Shown one piece after another: positions 36,984 through 45,514 of a DNA stretch of 64,000 nucleotides (positions are counted from its first letter, which is position 1; every line of letters begins with the position of its first letter). The DNA comes from Methanoregula sp. PtaB.Bin085. GTDB taxonomy: Archaea; Halobacteriota; Methanomicrobia; Methanomicrobiales; Methanospirillaceae. The notes under the pieces are model-generated. The model was not told the origin of the DNA. It did no database searches and saw nothing but the letters and a program-made list of their open reading frames with translations. The translations under genes were made by a program, and so were the position numbers. Location: NCBI RefSeq assembly GCF_002067035.1, contig NZ_MVQB01000014.1:1-64000 (forward strand). Reading direction: 5' to 3'.

Positions 36984-38656
36984 AAACCGGGGCAAAAATC
37001 CTCGTCGAATCGCTCCAGCGCGAAGGTACCGACATTATCTTCGGATACCCGGGCGGAGTGGTGCTGCCGATCTACGATGAACTCTACGACTCGTCACTTC
37101 GGCACATCCTTGTACGGCACGAACAGGCTGCAGCGCATGCCGCGGACGGGTATGCGAGGGCAAGCGGTCGTGTAGGCGTATGCCTCGCCACGTCGGGCCC
37201 CGGTGCATGTAACCTTGTTACCGGCATCGCAACGGCCTACATGGACTCGATTCCCATCGTCGCCCTTACCGGGCAGGTGCCGACAAACCTGCTGGGGAAC
37301 GATGCCTTCCAGGAATCGGACATCACCGGCATCACGATGCCGGTCACCAAGCACAACTACCTGGTAAAGAATACCGCGGATCTCAGCCGTGTTGTCCAGG
37401 AGGCGTTCTACATCGCAGGTACCGGCAGGCCGGGCCCGGTGCTGATCGACATTCCCAAGGACGTCAGTACCACGAGCGTGAAGGATGCGCCCCTTCCCGA
37501 GAAAGTCGTGCTCCGGGGGTACAACCCGACCTACCACGGCCACAAGAAACAGATCGAGAAGGCACTCCATCTTATAGCGGCAGCGGAACGGCCGGTCATC
37601 TATGCCGGCGGGGGCGTTATCGCCTCGAATGCTTCTGCGGAACTGATGAGTGTTGCGACCCAGCTTGGGATTCCCATCACCACGACCCTGATGGGGATCG
37701 GGGCAGTCCCGGGCGACCACCCGCTCAATCTCGGCATGCTCGGCATGCACGGTACGGAATACGCCAACTTCGCCATCACCGAATGCGATCTGCTCTTTGC
37801 AATCGGTGTCCGGTTCGATGACCGGGTCACCGGTAAAACGGAGACGTTCGCTGCCAACGCGAAGATCATCCACATCGATGTCGACCCGGCCGAGATCGGC
37901 AAGAACAAGCGGGTCGATGTCCCGATTGTCGGGGACGTGAAAGCAGTGCTCACTGACATGCTCGGGCTTCTCAAGAAGAGCAGCGGCCACGATGCATGGA
38001 TAAAGAAGATAAAGCACTGGAAACAGCACCACCCGCTCAAGTGCCCGTCAAACGGTGCCCTGCACCCCCAGTATATCATCCGCCAGCTGAGCGAGCTTGT
38101 GCAGGGCAACGCTGTCATCGTCTCTGAGGTTGGCCAGAACCAGATGTGGACGGCCCAGCATTTCTGCTTCCGGCATCCCCGCACCTGGATAACGAGCGGG
38201 GGTCTTGGTACGATGGGCTACGGCCTGCCGGCCGCGATGGGGGCGCATTTCGCCCGCCCGGACGTACCGGTCTTCGATATCGCAGGCGACGGGAGTATCC
38301 AGATGAACATCCAGGAGTTCGGCACCATCGCAGCGAACAACATCCCGGTCAAGGTCGCGATCCTCAACAACCGCTACCTTGGCATGGTGCGCCAGTGGCA
38401 GGAGCTCTTCTACGACCGCCGGTACTCGTTCACCGAGCTTCCGCCGGTTGATTTCGTGAAGATCGCAAACGCCTACGGCATCGAAGGGGTGCGGGTTGAA
38501 TCGCCGGACGAGGTTGTTCCCGCACTGAAAACATCGCTGGAATGCAACGGGCCGTTCGTCATGGACTTCCGGATCGAGCGGGAAGAGAACGTTTTCCCGA
38601 TGGTCCCGGCCGGTGCTGCAATCAACGAGATGATAGGGGGGCATCCGCGCACATGA
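36980..38656 (+). CDS. ilvB: Acetolactate synthase large subunit
   Basis: A 558-residue ThDP enzyme making acetolactate or acetohydroxybutyrate. The catalytic Glu lies in ILVRHEQAAAHAADGYARASG and GRPGPVLIDIPKDV follows. The FAD-binding middle domain has LLFAIGVRFDDRVTGK. The C-terminal ThDP motif GDGSIQMNIQEFGTIAANNIP ends in NN and is followed by NRYLGMVRQWQELFYDRRYS. It overlaps both neighbours (ATGA at each junction), so the three genes are one operon for branched-chain amino acid synthesis. Confidence 0.97.
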   Translation: MKTGAKILVESLQREGTDIIFGYPGGVVLPIYDELYDSSLRHILVRHEQAAAHAADGYARASGRVGVCLATSGPGACNLVTGIATAYMDSIPIVALTGQVPTNLLGNDAFQESDITGITMPVTKHNYLVKNTADLSRVVQEAFYIAGTGRPGPVLIDIPKDVSTTSVKDAPLPEKVVLRGYNPTYHGHKKQIEKALHLIAAAERPVIYAGGGVIASNASAELMSVATQLGIPITTTLMGIGAVPGDHPLNLGMLGMHGTEYANFAITECDLLFAIGVRFDDRVTGKTETFAANAKIIHIDVDPAEIGKNKRVDVPIVGDVKAVLTDMLGLLKKSSGHDAWIKKIKHWKQHHPLKCPSNGALHPQYIIRQLSELVQGNAVIVSEVGQNQMWTAQHFCFRHPRTWITSGGLGTMGYGLPAAMGAHFARPDVPVFDIAGDGSIQMNIQEFGTIAANNIPVKVAILNNRYLGMVRQWQELFYDRRYSFTELPPVDFVKIANAYGIEGVRVESPDEVVPALKTSLECNGPFVMDFRIEREENVFPMVPAGAAINEMIGGHPRT

Positions 38657-39156
38657 AGCCACACACGCTCTCCATCCTCGTTGAGAACAAGGCCGGCGTA
38701 CTCTCGCGGGTCACCGGCCTCTTCTCCCGCCGCGGGTTCAATATCGAGAGCCTCGCGGTCGGCCCATGTGAAGAGCCGGGAATGAGCCGGATAACGATTG
38801 TCGCCATCGGCGATGACAACAAGGTCGAGCAGATCATGAAACAGCTGAACAAGCTGATCGACGTCATCAAGGTCTCCGACCTGACCGATAACCCGCGGGT
38901 CGAGCGCGAGCTTGCGCTGATCAAGGTAACAGCAGAACTCGGGACATCCCGGGCCGAGATCATGCAGATCGCCGAGATCTTCCGGGCGCAGATCGTTGAT
39001 GTCAGCCCCAAGTCGCTCATCCTGCAGGTCATCGGCGACACCGACAAGATCGAGGCCATGGTGACGCTCCTCCGGCAGTACGGCGTCAAGGAGTTCGTCC
39101 GCACTGGCACGATCGGCATCCTGCGCGGCATGAAGCCGGGTACTGGCGGGAAATAA
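38653..39156 (+). CDS. ilvN: Acetolactate synthase small (regulatory) subunit
   Basis: A 167-residue subunit. The N-terminal ACT domain reads LSILVENKAGVLSRVTGLFS then RRGFNIESLAVGPCE, the valine-binding pattern. The C-terminal ALS_ss_C part has ALIKVTAELGTSRAEIMQIA and FVRTGTIGILRG. It activates IlvB and confers feedback inhibition. ATG 38653 overlaps the ilvB stop. A T-rich stretch (CCATTTTTTCCTTTTTC) after the stop probably ends the operon. Confidence 0.96.
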   Translation: MKPHTLSILVENKAGVLSRVTGLFSRRGFNIESLAVGPCEEPGMSRITIVAIGDDNKVEQIMKQLNKLIDVIKVSDLTDNPRVERELALIKVTAELGTSRAEIMQIAEIFRAQIVDVSPKSLILQVIGDTDKIEAMVTLLRQYGVKEFVRTGTIGILRGMKPGTGGK

Positions 39157-39291
39157 TTCCATTTTTTCCTTTTTCAAATTATTCCGGCTGATTGCTGCCA
39201 TTGATATGAGGGGCTTTTCCAGTTTTTTAAACGGATGCCCTGGAGAAGCGGATATGAACGATTGTTTACACCAGACTGTAATTGAATACTG

Positions 39292-39441
39292 ATGGGAGCT
39301 GATGCCCCCATACCCCCGTTGCGATATCTGCCGCCGCCCCCGCGGGGGCGCTCCAGCGGCGGCCTTCAGTTCCTGTTTCCCGGACCTGCTCTCGCTCCGC
39401 CGTGCCGCGGAGCGGCCCTGATGAGGGGAGCCCTCTCGAAT
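39292..39441 (-). repeat. Dispersed repeat, family 1, copy A
   Basis: Lies in the 436-nt gap between ilvN and a convergent small gene. Contains CTGATGCCCCCATACCCCCG, the GC-rich hairpin CCGCCCCCGCGGGGGCG, and GCCGCGGAGCGGCCCTGATG. Five other copies share these blocks in the same order or inverted. The orientation is minus relative to copies B-E. Confidence 0.8.
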
Positions 39442-39592
39442 ATTCTTCATGAATCCTTATAAGGAAGCTATCGCCACCAGCTAATGCACGGGAAGAAGTT
39501 GATTCTTCTTGATCAAAAAAAGTAAATAAAAACCGAGAATTATCCGGAAAAAATCTCCGGAAAATTTATCAGATGCGATAGTATTTCCCGTC

Positions 39593-39898
39593 TTACATCT
39601 TCGACTGGTCCCGGGGCTTTGCCGTGCCGTGTGCTGAAAGCCCTTTCATGCCAAGGCCGAGCATCGGGTCGCGTTTTTTCTGCTTTGGCGAATCGGCGGG
39701 GGCCGTTTCCGGGGCTTTTGCAAGGAAACAATCGACCGGGTCCCGGCTGCCGGGGCAGGTCCGCTCCCTGAACTCGCTGCACTCTTCGCAGGTGGGTACA
39801 TGGGATGGCAGGATGGAGGGGAAATGGTTCTTCCAGAGCCTTGCATCAATCTTTCCCGTTTCAAGAAAACGCCGGATATGCCGCGCCGTATATTTCAT
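39593..39898 (-). CDS. Small Cys-containing hypothetical protein
   Basis: A 101-residue basic protein beginning MKYTARHIRRFLETGKIDAR, with four Cys in TCEECSEFRERTCPGSRDPVDC, enough for a zinc or Fe-S site, and a disordered Pro/Lys-rich C-terminal tail. No membrane helix. I do not recognise the family. Convergent with ilvN; the start is not strongly supported but the Cys block looks conserved-type coding. Confidence 0.55.
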   Translation of the reverse strand: MKYTARHIRRFLETGKIDARLWKNHFPSILPSHVPTCEECSEFRERTCPGSRDPVDCFLAKAPETAPADSPKQKKRDPMLGLGMKGLSAHGTAKPRDQSKM

Positions 39899-40033
39899 GC
39901 CGGCAGATATGGGGAGTAACGGAATAAAGGGTTTATGCCGTATGTGGATCGTTCGTTTCCTGCCGATTCCCTGATAATTATACCTGCACCAGTATTATTC
40001 AGCAGGGCACCACCGGGGCAACAGAATCGATAT

Positions 40034-40043
40034 TTTTTATAAG
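40034..40043 (+). promoter_or_regulatory. TATA box of the livKHM operon
   Basis: TTTTTTATAA at about 60 nt before ATG 40097 matches an archaeal TATA box; initiation would fall near 40065, next to the palindrome described separately. Confidence 0.5.
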
Positions 40044-40067
40044 CCCAGCCCCGTATCATAATATGTC

Positions 40068-40084
40068 ATGCTATATCATAGCAT
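40068..40084. promoter_or_regulatory. Perfect palindrome at the livK transcription start
   Basis: ATGCTAT-ATC-ATAGCAT has two perfect 7-nt arms and a 3-nt centre. The heptamer TATCATA also occurs at 40054-40060 and again inside the palindrome. Position between the TATA box and the GAGGAG ribosome binding site suits a repressor operator. Confidence 0.5.
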
Positions 40085-40096
40085 AGAGGAGATCCC

Positions 40097-41452
40097 ATGA
40101 ACTATCGTGTTCTCATAATCGCGGCCCTCATTATCGCGGCCGCTCTCATTGCCGGATGTTCCCAGTCGCAACCGGCACAACAGCAGCCTTCAGGCACCGC
40201 AGCACCGGGTGCGGCATCTTCCGGTGTTATCAAGATCGGTGTGATTGCATCACTGACCGGCCCCGCGAGCAATGTCGGCACCAACATGTGGAATTCTGCA
40301 CAGGTTGCAGCTGAAAAGATCAATGGAGACGGTGGCGTGACCATGAAAGACGGGTCGAAGGCCCGGATTCAGCTCATTGTCGGTGACGATGAATCGACTG
40401 CAACGGGCGGCAACAAGGCCGCAACCAAGCTGATCACCGATGATAAGGTCGACATCCTTGTCGGGGGCTACTCGAGCGCTGTCACATCTGCATACGAGCA
40501 GGTTATTGCCGACAACAAAATCCCGTTTGTCGTGACCGGCGCATCGAGCCCGATCATCACCCACCGGACGGACGGTATCGACACGAGTTATGTCTTCCAC
40601 CACTGTCCGACGACCGATACCTATGGTGAGTATACAACAAAATTCATCGACCAGGTCATCCGTCCCGCGGTGAACAAGAAACTCGGCGCTGCCGAGAGCC
40701 GGCCGTTCCGGCTTGCCCTGCTCTACCAGGATACGGCGTTCGGCAAGGGTGTGCAGACCGCGGTCAATAACACGATCACGAAGAACAAACTGAATATCCA
40801 GCTTGTCTCCCAGCAGAGTTACAAGATGGGCGACACCGACTTCCGCACCCAGCTGACGGCCATCAAGGCAGCAAACCCCGACGCGGTTTACCTCGGGGCC
40901 TTCCCGAACGAGGGCGCCCCGGCCATCACACAGGCACGCAGGGATATCGGTCTCAACACAATCTTCCTCAATGTCGAGAACAATGACAATGCCCAGTTCT
41001 ACAAGGACCTCGGGCAATATGGCGAGGGTGCTGTCATCGAGAGCCGGTACTCCCCGTATATTGCCCCTGCCGGAGCAGTCTCCGATGCACAGAACGGGTT
41101 CAAACAGGCATACTTTGCAAAATTCAAAACCTACCCGGACATGATGGGAGCCTCGACCTACGATGGCATCTTTATCGCTTCACGGGCAATCAGCAATGCC
41201 GGGACAACCGATAAGGCAGCAGTCCGTCAGGCGCTCGTTGACCTGAAGATGCCCCAGGTGGTCCACGCGATGAAGGATCAGACCATCTCGTTCTCCCCGG
41301 ATTTCCGCGAATCGACGTTCGATCTCTGGATGGAGCAGCTTTCGATGGATGCTACTGCAGGGGAGACACGGCCGAAAATCGTCTGGCCTGACAACCTGAA
41401 GACAACAGAATTTGTCCTGCCATCCTGGTATGTACCGGGCCCTGCCTCCTGA
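40097..41452 (+). CDS. livK: ABC transporter substrate-binding lipoprotein, branched-chain amino acid type
   Basis: A 451-residue periplasmic-binding-type protein. Lipobox LIAGCSQ near residue 21 anchors it outside the membrane. It is followed by a short Gln/Pro-rich linker, then the type I binding fold: IKIGVIASLTGPASNVGTNM, AARIQ-like strands, DKVDILVGGYSSAVTSAY and KIPFVVTGASSP. GAFPNEGAPAITQARRDIG comes later. Family members bind Leu/Ile/Val but also amides and urea, so the ligand is inferred from the adjacent BCAA operon. First gene of livKHM; GAGGAG lies before the ATG. Confidence 0.9.
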   Translation: MNYRVLIIAALIIAAALIAGCSQSQPAQQQPSGTAAPGAASSGVIKIGVIASLTGPASNVGTNMWNSAQVAAEKINGDGGVTMKDGSKARIQLIVGDDESTATGGNKAATKLITDDKVDILVGGYSSAVTSAYEQVIADNKIPFVVTGASSPIITHRTDGIDTSYVFHHCPTTDTYGEYTTKFIDQVIRPAVNKKLGAAESRPFRLALLYQDTAFGKGVQTAVNNTITKNKLNIQLVSQQSYKMGDTDFRTQLTAIKAANPDAVYLGAFPNEGAPAITQARRDIGLNTIFLNVENNDNAQFYKDLGQYGEGAVIESRYSPYIAPAGAVSDAQNGFKQAYFAKFKTYPDMMGASTYDGIFIASRAISNAGTTDKAAVRQALVDLKMPQVVHAMKDQTISFSPDFRESTFDLWMEQLSMDATAGETRPKIVWPDNLKTTEFVLPSWYVPGPAS

Positions 41453-41524
41453 GAACAGACCTCCCTTTTTTATTTACCACGCACAGATAGACTATCAGAA
41501 CATATCAGGATACAGAGCAGGATC

Positions 41525-42403
41525 ATGGACGACATCAGCACGTTTCTGCAGATCATTTTCTGGGGGCTTTATGCCGGCTGTATCTATATCCTGCTCGCCA
41601 CCGGCCTGAACCTTATCTTCGGCGTTATGAAAGTCGTGAACTTCGCGCACGGCGAATTCCTGATGATCGGCGCCTATATCACGGCGACAATCTTTCTCTT
41701 AACCGGCATTAACCCGTACGTGATCATGCTGGTTTCCATGCTTGCCCTTATCGTCATGGGCGCTGCTGTTGAGCGGCTCTGCTTCCGCCCTATCCTTGGT
41801 ACCGGCAAGCTCAACGAGATCTTCCTCTCCATCGGCCTCATTTACATCATCCAGAACGGGGCTGCAATCATCTGGACCGATGAATGGCAGAGCATCCGGA
41901 GCCCGTACAACGGTATCACTGTGCCAATCGGGACTCTCGACGTACCACTGGACTATATTCTCATCATGATCATCACCGCAGCTATCCTCTGCGGGCTGTA
42001 CCTGTTCATACGGAAGACGACGATCGGTATGCAGATGCAGGCGGCAAGCCAGAACCGGAAGGGGGCGATGCTTGTCGGGATCGATGTCGAACGGATCGAT
42101 GTCGTCAGTTTCGGCCTCGGGTGCGCCCTTGCCGCAGCAGCGGGAACGCTCTGGGTCGTGAGCGGGCAGGTCTTCAACCCGTACATCGGATCGATACCAG
42201 CGGTCAAGGCATTTGCGATCATCATCCTCGGGGGCCTTGGCAGCATTCCCGGGGCAGTCATCGGCGGCCTGCTGATGGGGCTTGCCGAGAACGGTGCGGC
42301 ATATCTCCTTGGCGGAATCTGGAAGGACGCGATCTCGTTTGTCATCCTCATTGTCGTTCTGATCGTGCGGCCGACCGGCTTGTTCGGCGAGAAGGAGGAC
42401 TGA
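41525..42403 (+). CDS. livH: Branched-chain amino acid ABC transporter permease LivH
   Basis: A 292-residue permease with about eight membrane helices. It opens with FWGLYAGCIYILLATGLNLI, continues MKVVNFAHGEFLMIGAYI (the conserved NxAHG motif), and carries the coupling loop ASQNRKGAMLVGIDVERI. AFAIIILGGLGSIPGAVIGG is also typical. Forms the channel with LivM. It lies 7 nt before livM. Confidence 0.94.
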   Translation: MDDISTFLQIIFWGLYAGCIYILLATGLNLIFGVMKVVNFAHGEFLMIGAYITATIFLLTGINPYVIMLVSMLALIVMGAAVERLCFRPILGTGKLNEIFLSIGLIYIIQNGAAIIWTDEWQSIRSPYNGITVPIGTLDVPLDYILIMIITAAILCGLYLFIRKTTIGMQMQAASQNRKGAMLVGIDVERIDVVSFGLGCALAAAAGTLWVVSGQVFNPYIGSIPAVKAFAIIILGGLGSIPGAVIGGLLMGLAENGAAYLLGGIWKDAISFVILIVVLIVRPTGLFGEKED

Positions 42404-42409
42404 GGACCG

Positions 42410-43402
42410 ATGCTGACAGACCGCGATCGCCTGGTGAAGTACGGGAGTATCATCACGGTTGTCGTTGCTGCGGTTCTCCCGTTCCTGACCGACAATATGT
42501 TCATCATCAACCTCCTCGTTCTCATGCTTATTGCCGTCATCTTCGCATCGGCCTGGAACCTCCTTGCCTACTCGGGACAGGGATCGCTTGGCCATGCCGC
42601 GTTCCTCGGGATTGGGGCGTATGCCTCCACCCTCATTGCCGCAAAGGCCGGCATTCCCCCGCTGGTAACTGTTTTCCTTGGCGGAGCTGTTGCGGCATTC
42701 ATCGGCATCCTTATCGGGCTCACATGCGTGCGGCTCAAGGAATGGTTCCTTGCCATGGTCACCTTCGGGTTCGCCATCATAGTCCAGACCCTGACCGTCA
42801 GCGTGCTCGCACCGGTCAGCGGGGGCTGGGACGGTATCGCGTCTCCCCGCATCATCAGCGCGTCCGTGGCGGGATACCAGACCATCGAATACTACATCGT
42901 CCTTGCCATCACCCTGCTCTCTCTTTTCGCCATCTGGTACATTATGAAGTCGAAGGTGGGCCTTGCCTTCCTCGCGATTCGCGAGAACGAGCTCGAGGCG
43001 CGGGCGGCTGGTATCGATCCGGTCCGGTACCGCCTCCTCGCATTCGCGATGTCTGCTTATCTTGCGGGAGTCGCCGGAGCGCTCCAGATCCATCATATCG
43101 GCTACCTCACACCGGAACTGTACGGCGCCGAGAACTCGTTCTGGCCGATTACATATGTCATTCTCGGAGGTCTCGGCACCCTCATCGGGCCGGTCATCGG
43201 CACGGTCGTGCTCACCATCATCTGGGAAGGGCTCAAAGAGACCGGGATGACCTTCGGCCGGTACGTTATCATCGGTGTCATCCTTATCCTCACGATCATC
43301 TTCCTGCCCCGCGGGCTTGTCAGCCTGCCGGAAGAGATCAAAGCGTGGAGAGAGAAGCGGGGGAGAAGAGCGGGGACAGAGACGCAGATACCAGCGAAGT
43401 AA
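42410..43402 (+). CDS. livM: Branched-chain amino acid ABC transporter permease LivM
   Basis: A 330-residue permease. NLLAYSGQGSLGHAAFLGIG (the LivM counterpart of the LivH N-A-H-G region) and FLAIRENELEARAAGIDPVR (EAA-like coupling loop) are present. ITYVILGGLGTLIGPVIG also occurs, with about nine to ten helices. The C-terminus is basic (KAWREKRGRRAGTE) and cytoplasmic. The gene is followed by seven T (43404-43410), a likely terminator. Confidence 0.94.
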   Translation: MLTDRDRLVKYGSIITVVVAAVLPFLTDNMFIINLLVLMLIAVIFASAWNLLAYSGQGSLGHAAFLGIGAYASTLIAAKAGIPPLVTVFLGGAVAAFIGILIGLTCVRLKEWFLAMVTFGFAIIVQTLTVSVLAPVSGGWDGIASPRIISASVAGYQTIEYYIVLAITLLSLFAIWYIMKSKVGLAFLAIRENELEARAAGIDPVRYRLLAFAMSAYLAGVAGALQIHHIGYLTPELYGAENSFWPITYVILGGLGTLIGPVIGTVVLTIIWEGLKETGMTFGRYVIIGVILILTIIFLPRGLVSLPEEIKAWREKRGRRAGTETQIPAK

Positions 43403-43403
43403 A

Positions 43404-43410
43404 TTTTTTT
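43404..43410 (+). terminator. Oligo-T terminator after livM
   Basis: Seven T directly after the TAA of livM, before the convergent livFG unit. Confidence 0.45.
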
Positions 43411-43470
43411 ATCGCTCAGTATTACTTTGAAAAAATATTGAGATGTAACAATTCCAGTAATTCTTCGAAA

Positions 43471-43681
43471 ATTATGAGTGTTCCCACCCCCATCGGGGGT
43501 CGCTCTGGCGCCTCGTCGGGCCCTCGCTGGGCAGATTACCGGGTCCGGGAAAACAGTGAGCAACCTCCCCGTATGTACCTGAGTGAAAATTCCCTTTTTG
43601 CAGAAACGGTAATTGAAAGCCGCCACGGGGCGCCCTTCGGGGCGGTGGCACCCATCATAATAGGGGTATGAGGGCATCAGC
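43471..43681 (+). repeat. Dispersed repeat, family 1, copy B (diverged, longer)
   Basis: The 351-nt convergent gap between livM and livF. It begins TTATGAGTGTTCCCACCCC and ends with a GAAAGCCGCCACGGGGCGCC hairpin and GGGGTATGAGGGCATCAGCC. The left half is rearranged relative to the other copies. No gene is seen. Confidence 0.6.
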
Positions 43682-43753
43682 CTCTATCAAACATCAAAGA
43701 ACAGATACCAGATTATCGAAGGAAAAAAATCCGTAATCGTTTAAAAGACCATT

Positions 43754-44449
43754 TCAGAACCCCAGGTACGCCTTCTGGATCCGCGGGTCGTGCAGGAGCT
43801 CCTTCGACTTACCTTCCTGCACGATCCGGCCGTTCTCCAGAACGTAGCCCCGGTTGCACATGGCAAGGGCGTTCCTCACATTCTGTTCCAGCAGCAGGAT
43901 TGTCATGCCTTCCCGGCCCAGCTGCTCGAGCGCACGGAAGACCTGCCCCGTGAGGAGGGGGGAGAGGCCGGTGGATGGCTCGTCGAGGATGAGCAGCCGG
44001 GGTTCGGACATGAGGGCCCGCCCGATGGCAAGCATCTGCTGCTCGCCACCGGAGAGCGTGCCGGCGTGCTGCTGTTCGCGTTCCTTCAGCACCGGGAACA
44101 GCCGGAAGATACGGTCCAGGGATTTCTTCTGGTCCGGGTTTGCGGTCCCGCCAAGAAGGAGATTCTCGATAACGGGCATTGCCGGGAATATCTCCCGCTT
44201 CTCGGGAACGAGCGCGAGCCCTTTCCGGAAGAGGGTGAACGGAGAATTGCCAAGGATACTCTCGCCATCGAAGAGGATAGATCCCGTTGCATTGCGGTTG
44301 AGCCCCACGATCGTTTCGACCGTCGTGGTCTTGCCGGCGCCGTTCGGCCCGATCATGGTGACCAGCTCGCCCTTGTTGACGTGGAACGAGAGATCCCACA
44401 CAACCTGCAGGTTCGCATGGAAAACATTAAGCCCGTCGATTTTCAGCAT
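43754..44449 (-). CDS. livF: Branched-chain amino acid ABC transporter ATPase LivF
   Basis: A 231-residue ABC ATPase. Walker A GPNGAGKTT, the LivF-type FRKGLALVPEKREIFPAMPV, signature TLSGGEQQMLAIGRAL, Walker B LLILDEPSTGLSPLL and switch LLEQNVRNAL. The ATG at 44449 has GGAG upstream and lies 19 nt after livG; an upstream in-frame codon at 44488 would overlap livG. It partners LivG under LivH/LivM. Confidence 0.94.
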   Translation of the reverse strand: MLKIDGLNVFHANLQVVWDLSFHVNKGELVTMIGPNGAGKTTTVETIVGLNRNATGSILFDGESILGNSPFTLFRKGLALVPEKREIFPAMPVIENLLLGGTANPDQKKSLDRIFRLFPVLKEREQQHAGTLSGGEQQMLAIGRALMSEPRLLILDEPSTGLSPLLTGQVFRALEQLGREGMTILLLEQNVRNALAMCNRGYVLENGRIVQEGKSKELLHDPRIQKAYLGF

Positions 44450-44468
44450 GGCACTCCTCTCCCCCGTT

Positions 44469-45197
44469 CTAGAATGCGTCAATGTCACCGAGATAGGTAT
44501 CGATGACCCGCTGGTTGTTCACGACCTCGTAGGGCCGGCCGTCCGCGATCTTCTCGCCATGGTCAAGGACAATGATCCGATCCGAGACACCCATGATGAC
44601 ACTCATCACGTGCTCGATGATGAGGATCGATGTGCCCCGGTCTCGGATCTGCTTAATGAGCCCGACTGCCTCCTTGCTCTCTTTCGGGTTCAGCCCGGTC
44701 GTGAGCTCATCGAGAAGAAGGAGCTTCGGATGGCAGGCAAGCGCCCGTGCCAGCTGCAGGCGCTTGAGTTCCACGACATTGAGGTTGCGGATCAGGGTCC
44801 CCGCCTTTTCCATCGGAAAATTGACTTCGTCAAGGATTATCGCAGATTCCTTTTTTGCTTCGTGCATTCCCGGGGCATGCTTGTTGCCAAAGAGCAGCCC
44901 GATCATGACGCACTGTTCTGCGCTCAGGTCCGGGAAGGATTTTGCAATCTGGAATGTCTTGGCAATCCCCCGGTGGCAGATCCTGTCTGCTTTCAGTCCG
45001 GTGATGTCTTCCCCCAGGAACGTGACGCGGCCGGCCGTGGGGGGGAGGATCCCGGAAATGATGTTGAGGAGCGTTGTCTTGCCGGCACCGTTCGGCCCAA
45101 CGAGGCCCACAATCTCGTCCGTCTTGATCGCCAGGTCAACGTTGCTGACAGCAGTCAGGCCGCCAATCTGTTTGGTAACACCCTGAAGGACGAGCAT
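44469..45197 (-). CDS. livG: Branched-chain amino acid ABC transporter ATPase LivG
   Basis: A 242-residue ABC ATPase. Walker A GPNGAGKTT, LivG-type DITGLKADRICHRGIAKTFQ, LKRLQLARALACHPKLLLLDE (the signature region is NVVELKRLQLA rather than a clean LSGGQ) and LTTGLNPKESKEAV. IEHVMSVIMGVSDRIIVLDHG ends it. ATG 45197 is chosen since the upstream extension to 45344 is not family-like. The gene is oriented against livKHM, so the importer is encoded by two convergent units. Confidence 0.93.
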   Translation of the reverse strand: MLVLQGVTKQIGGLTAVSNVDLAIKTDEIVGLVGPNGAGKTTLLNIISGILPPTAGRVTFLGEDITGLKADRICHRGIAKTFQIAKSFPDLSAEQCVMIGLLFGNKHAPGMHEAKKESAIILDEVNFPMEKAGTLIRNLNVVELKRLQLARALACHPKLLLLDELTTGLNPKESKEAVGLIKQIRDRGTSILIIEHVMSVIMGVSDRIIVLDHGEKIADGRPYEVVNNQRVIDTYLGDIDAF

Positions 45198-45403
45198 CTC
45201 TCTTTCACACAGGAAGATTCCCGTGACCTGTGCTATAGGTTGACACGGGATGCTATTAAACATATTTTTACCTTTTTTAGGACATGCCGAAAGAGAGGTG
45301 GTGTTGAACGATGGCGATATTTCTGGATTTTTATACCGGTGCACGTATGCCGGTGCATTTCGATTGTGTTATATGTTAGCATGGTGCAAATCTAGACGAT
45401 AGA

Positions 45404-45514
45404 ATGTTCGGATTGCCGTTTATCACCATTGCTCTCGTCGGGGGAGCGTTTCTTGCCATTGTTGTCGCATTGCTGTACTGGGCTCTGACCTTTACGGAGG
45501 ATATCCATGGCTGA
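45404..45514 (+). CDS. Symporter small accessory protein (36 residues)
   Basis: ATG 45404 opens a 36-codon frame. It starts MFGLPFITIALVGGAFL, continues with a hydrophobic helix to LLYWALTF, and ends TEDIHG. A single membrane helix with a short acidic tail, followed by overlap of its TGA (45512-45514) with the start of the symporter gene (ATG 45507), fits the small accessory proteins encoded just before SSS-family symporters in prokaryotes. TTATATGTTA at 45368-45377 is a possible TATA box. It may stabilise or regulate the symporter. Confidence 0.75.
   Translation: MFGLPFITIALVGGAFLAIVVALLYWALTFTEDIHG

Noticed and set aside
43471-43681. Protein-coding gene inside repeat copy B
   Set aside because: The open frame follows the repeat sequence, is not preserved in the other copies and has no domain.
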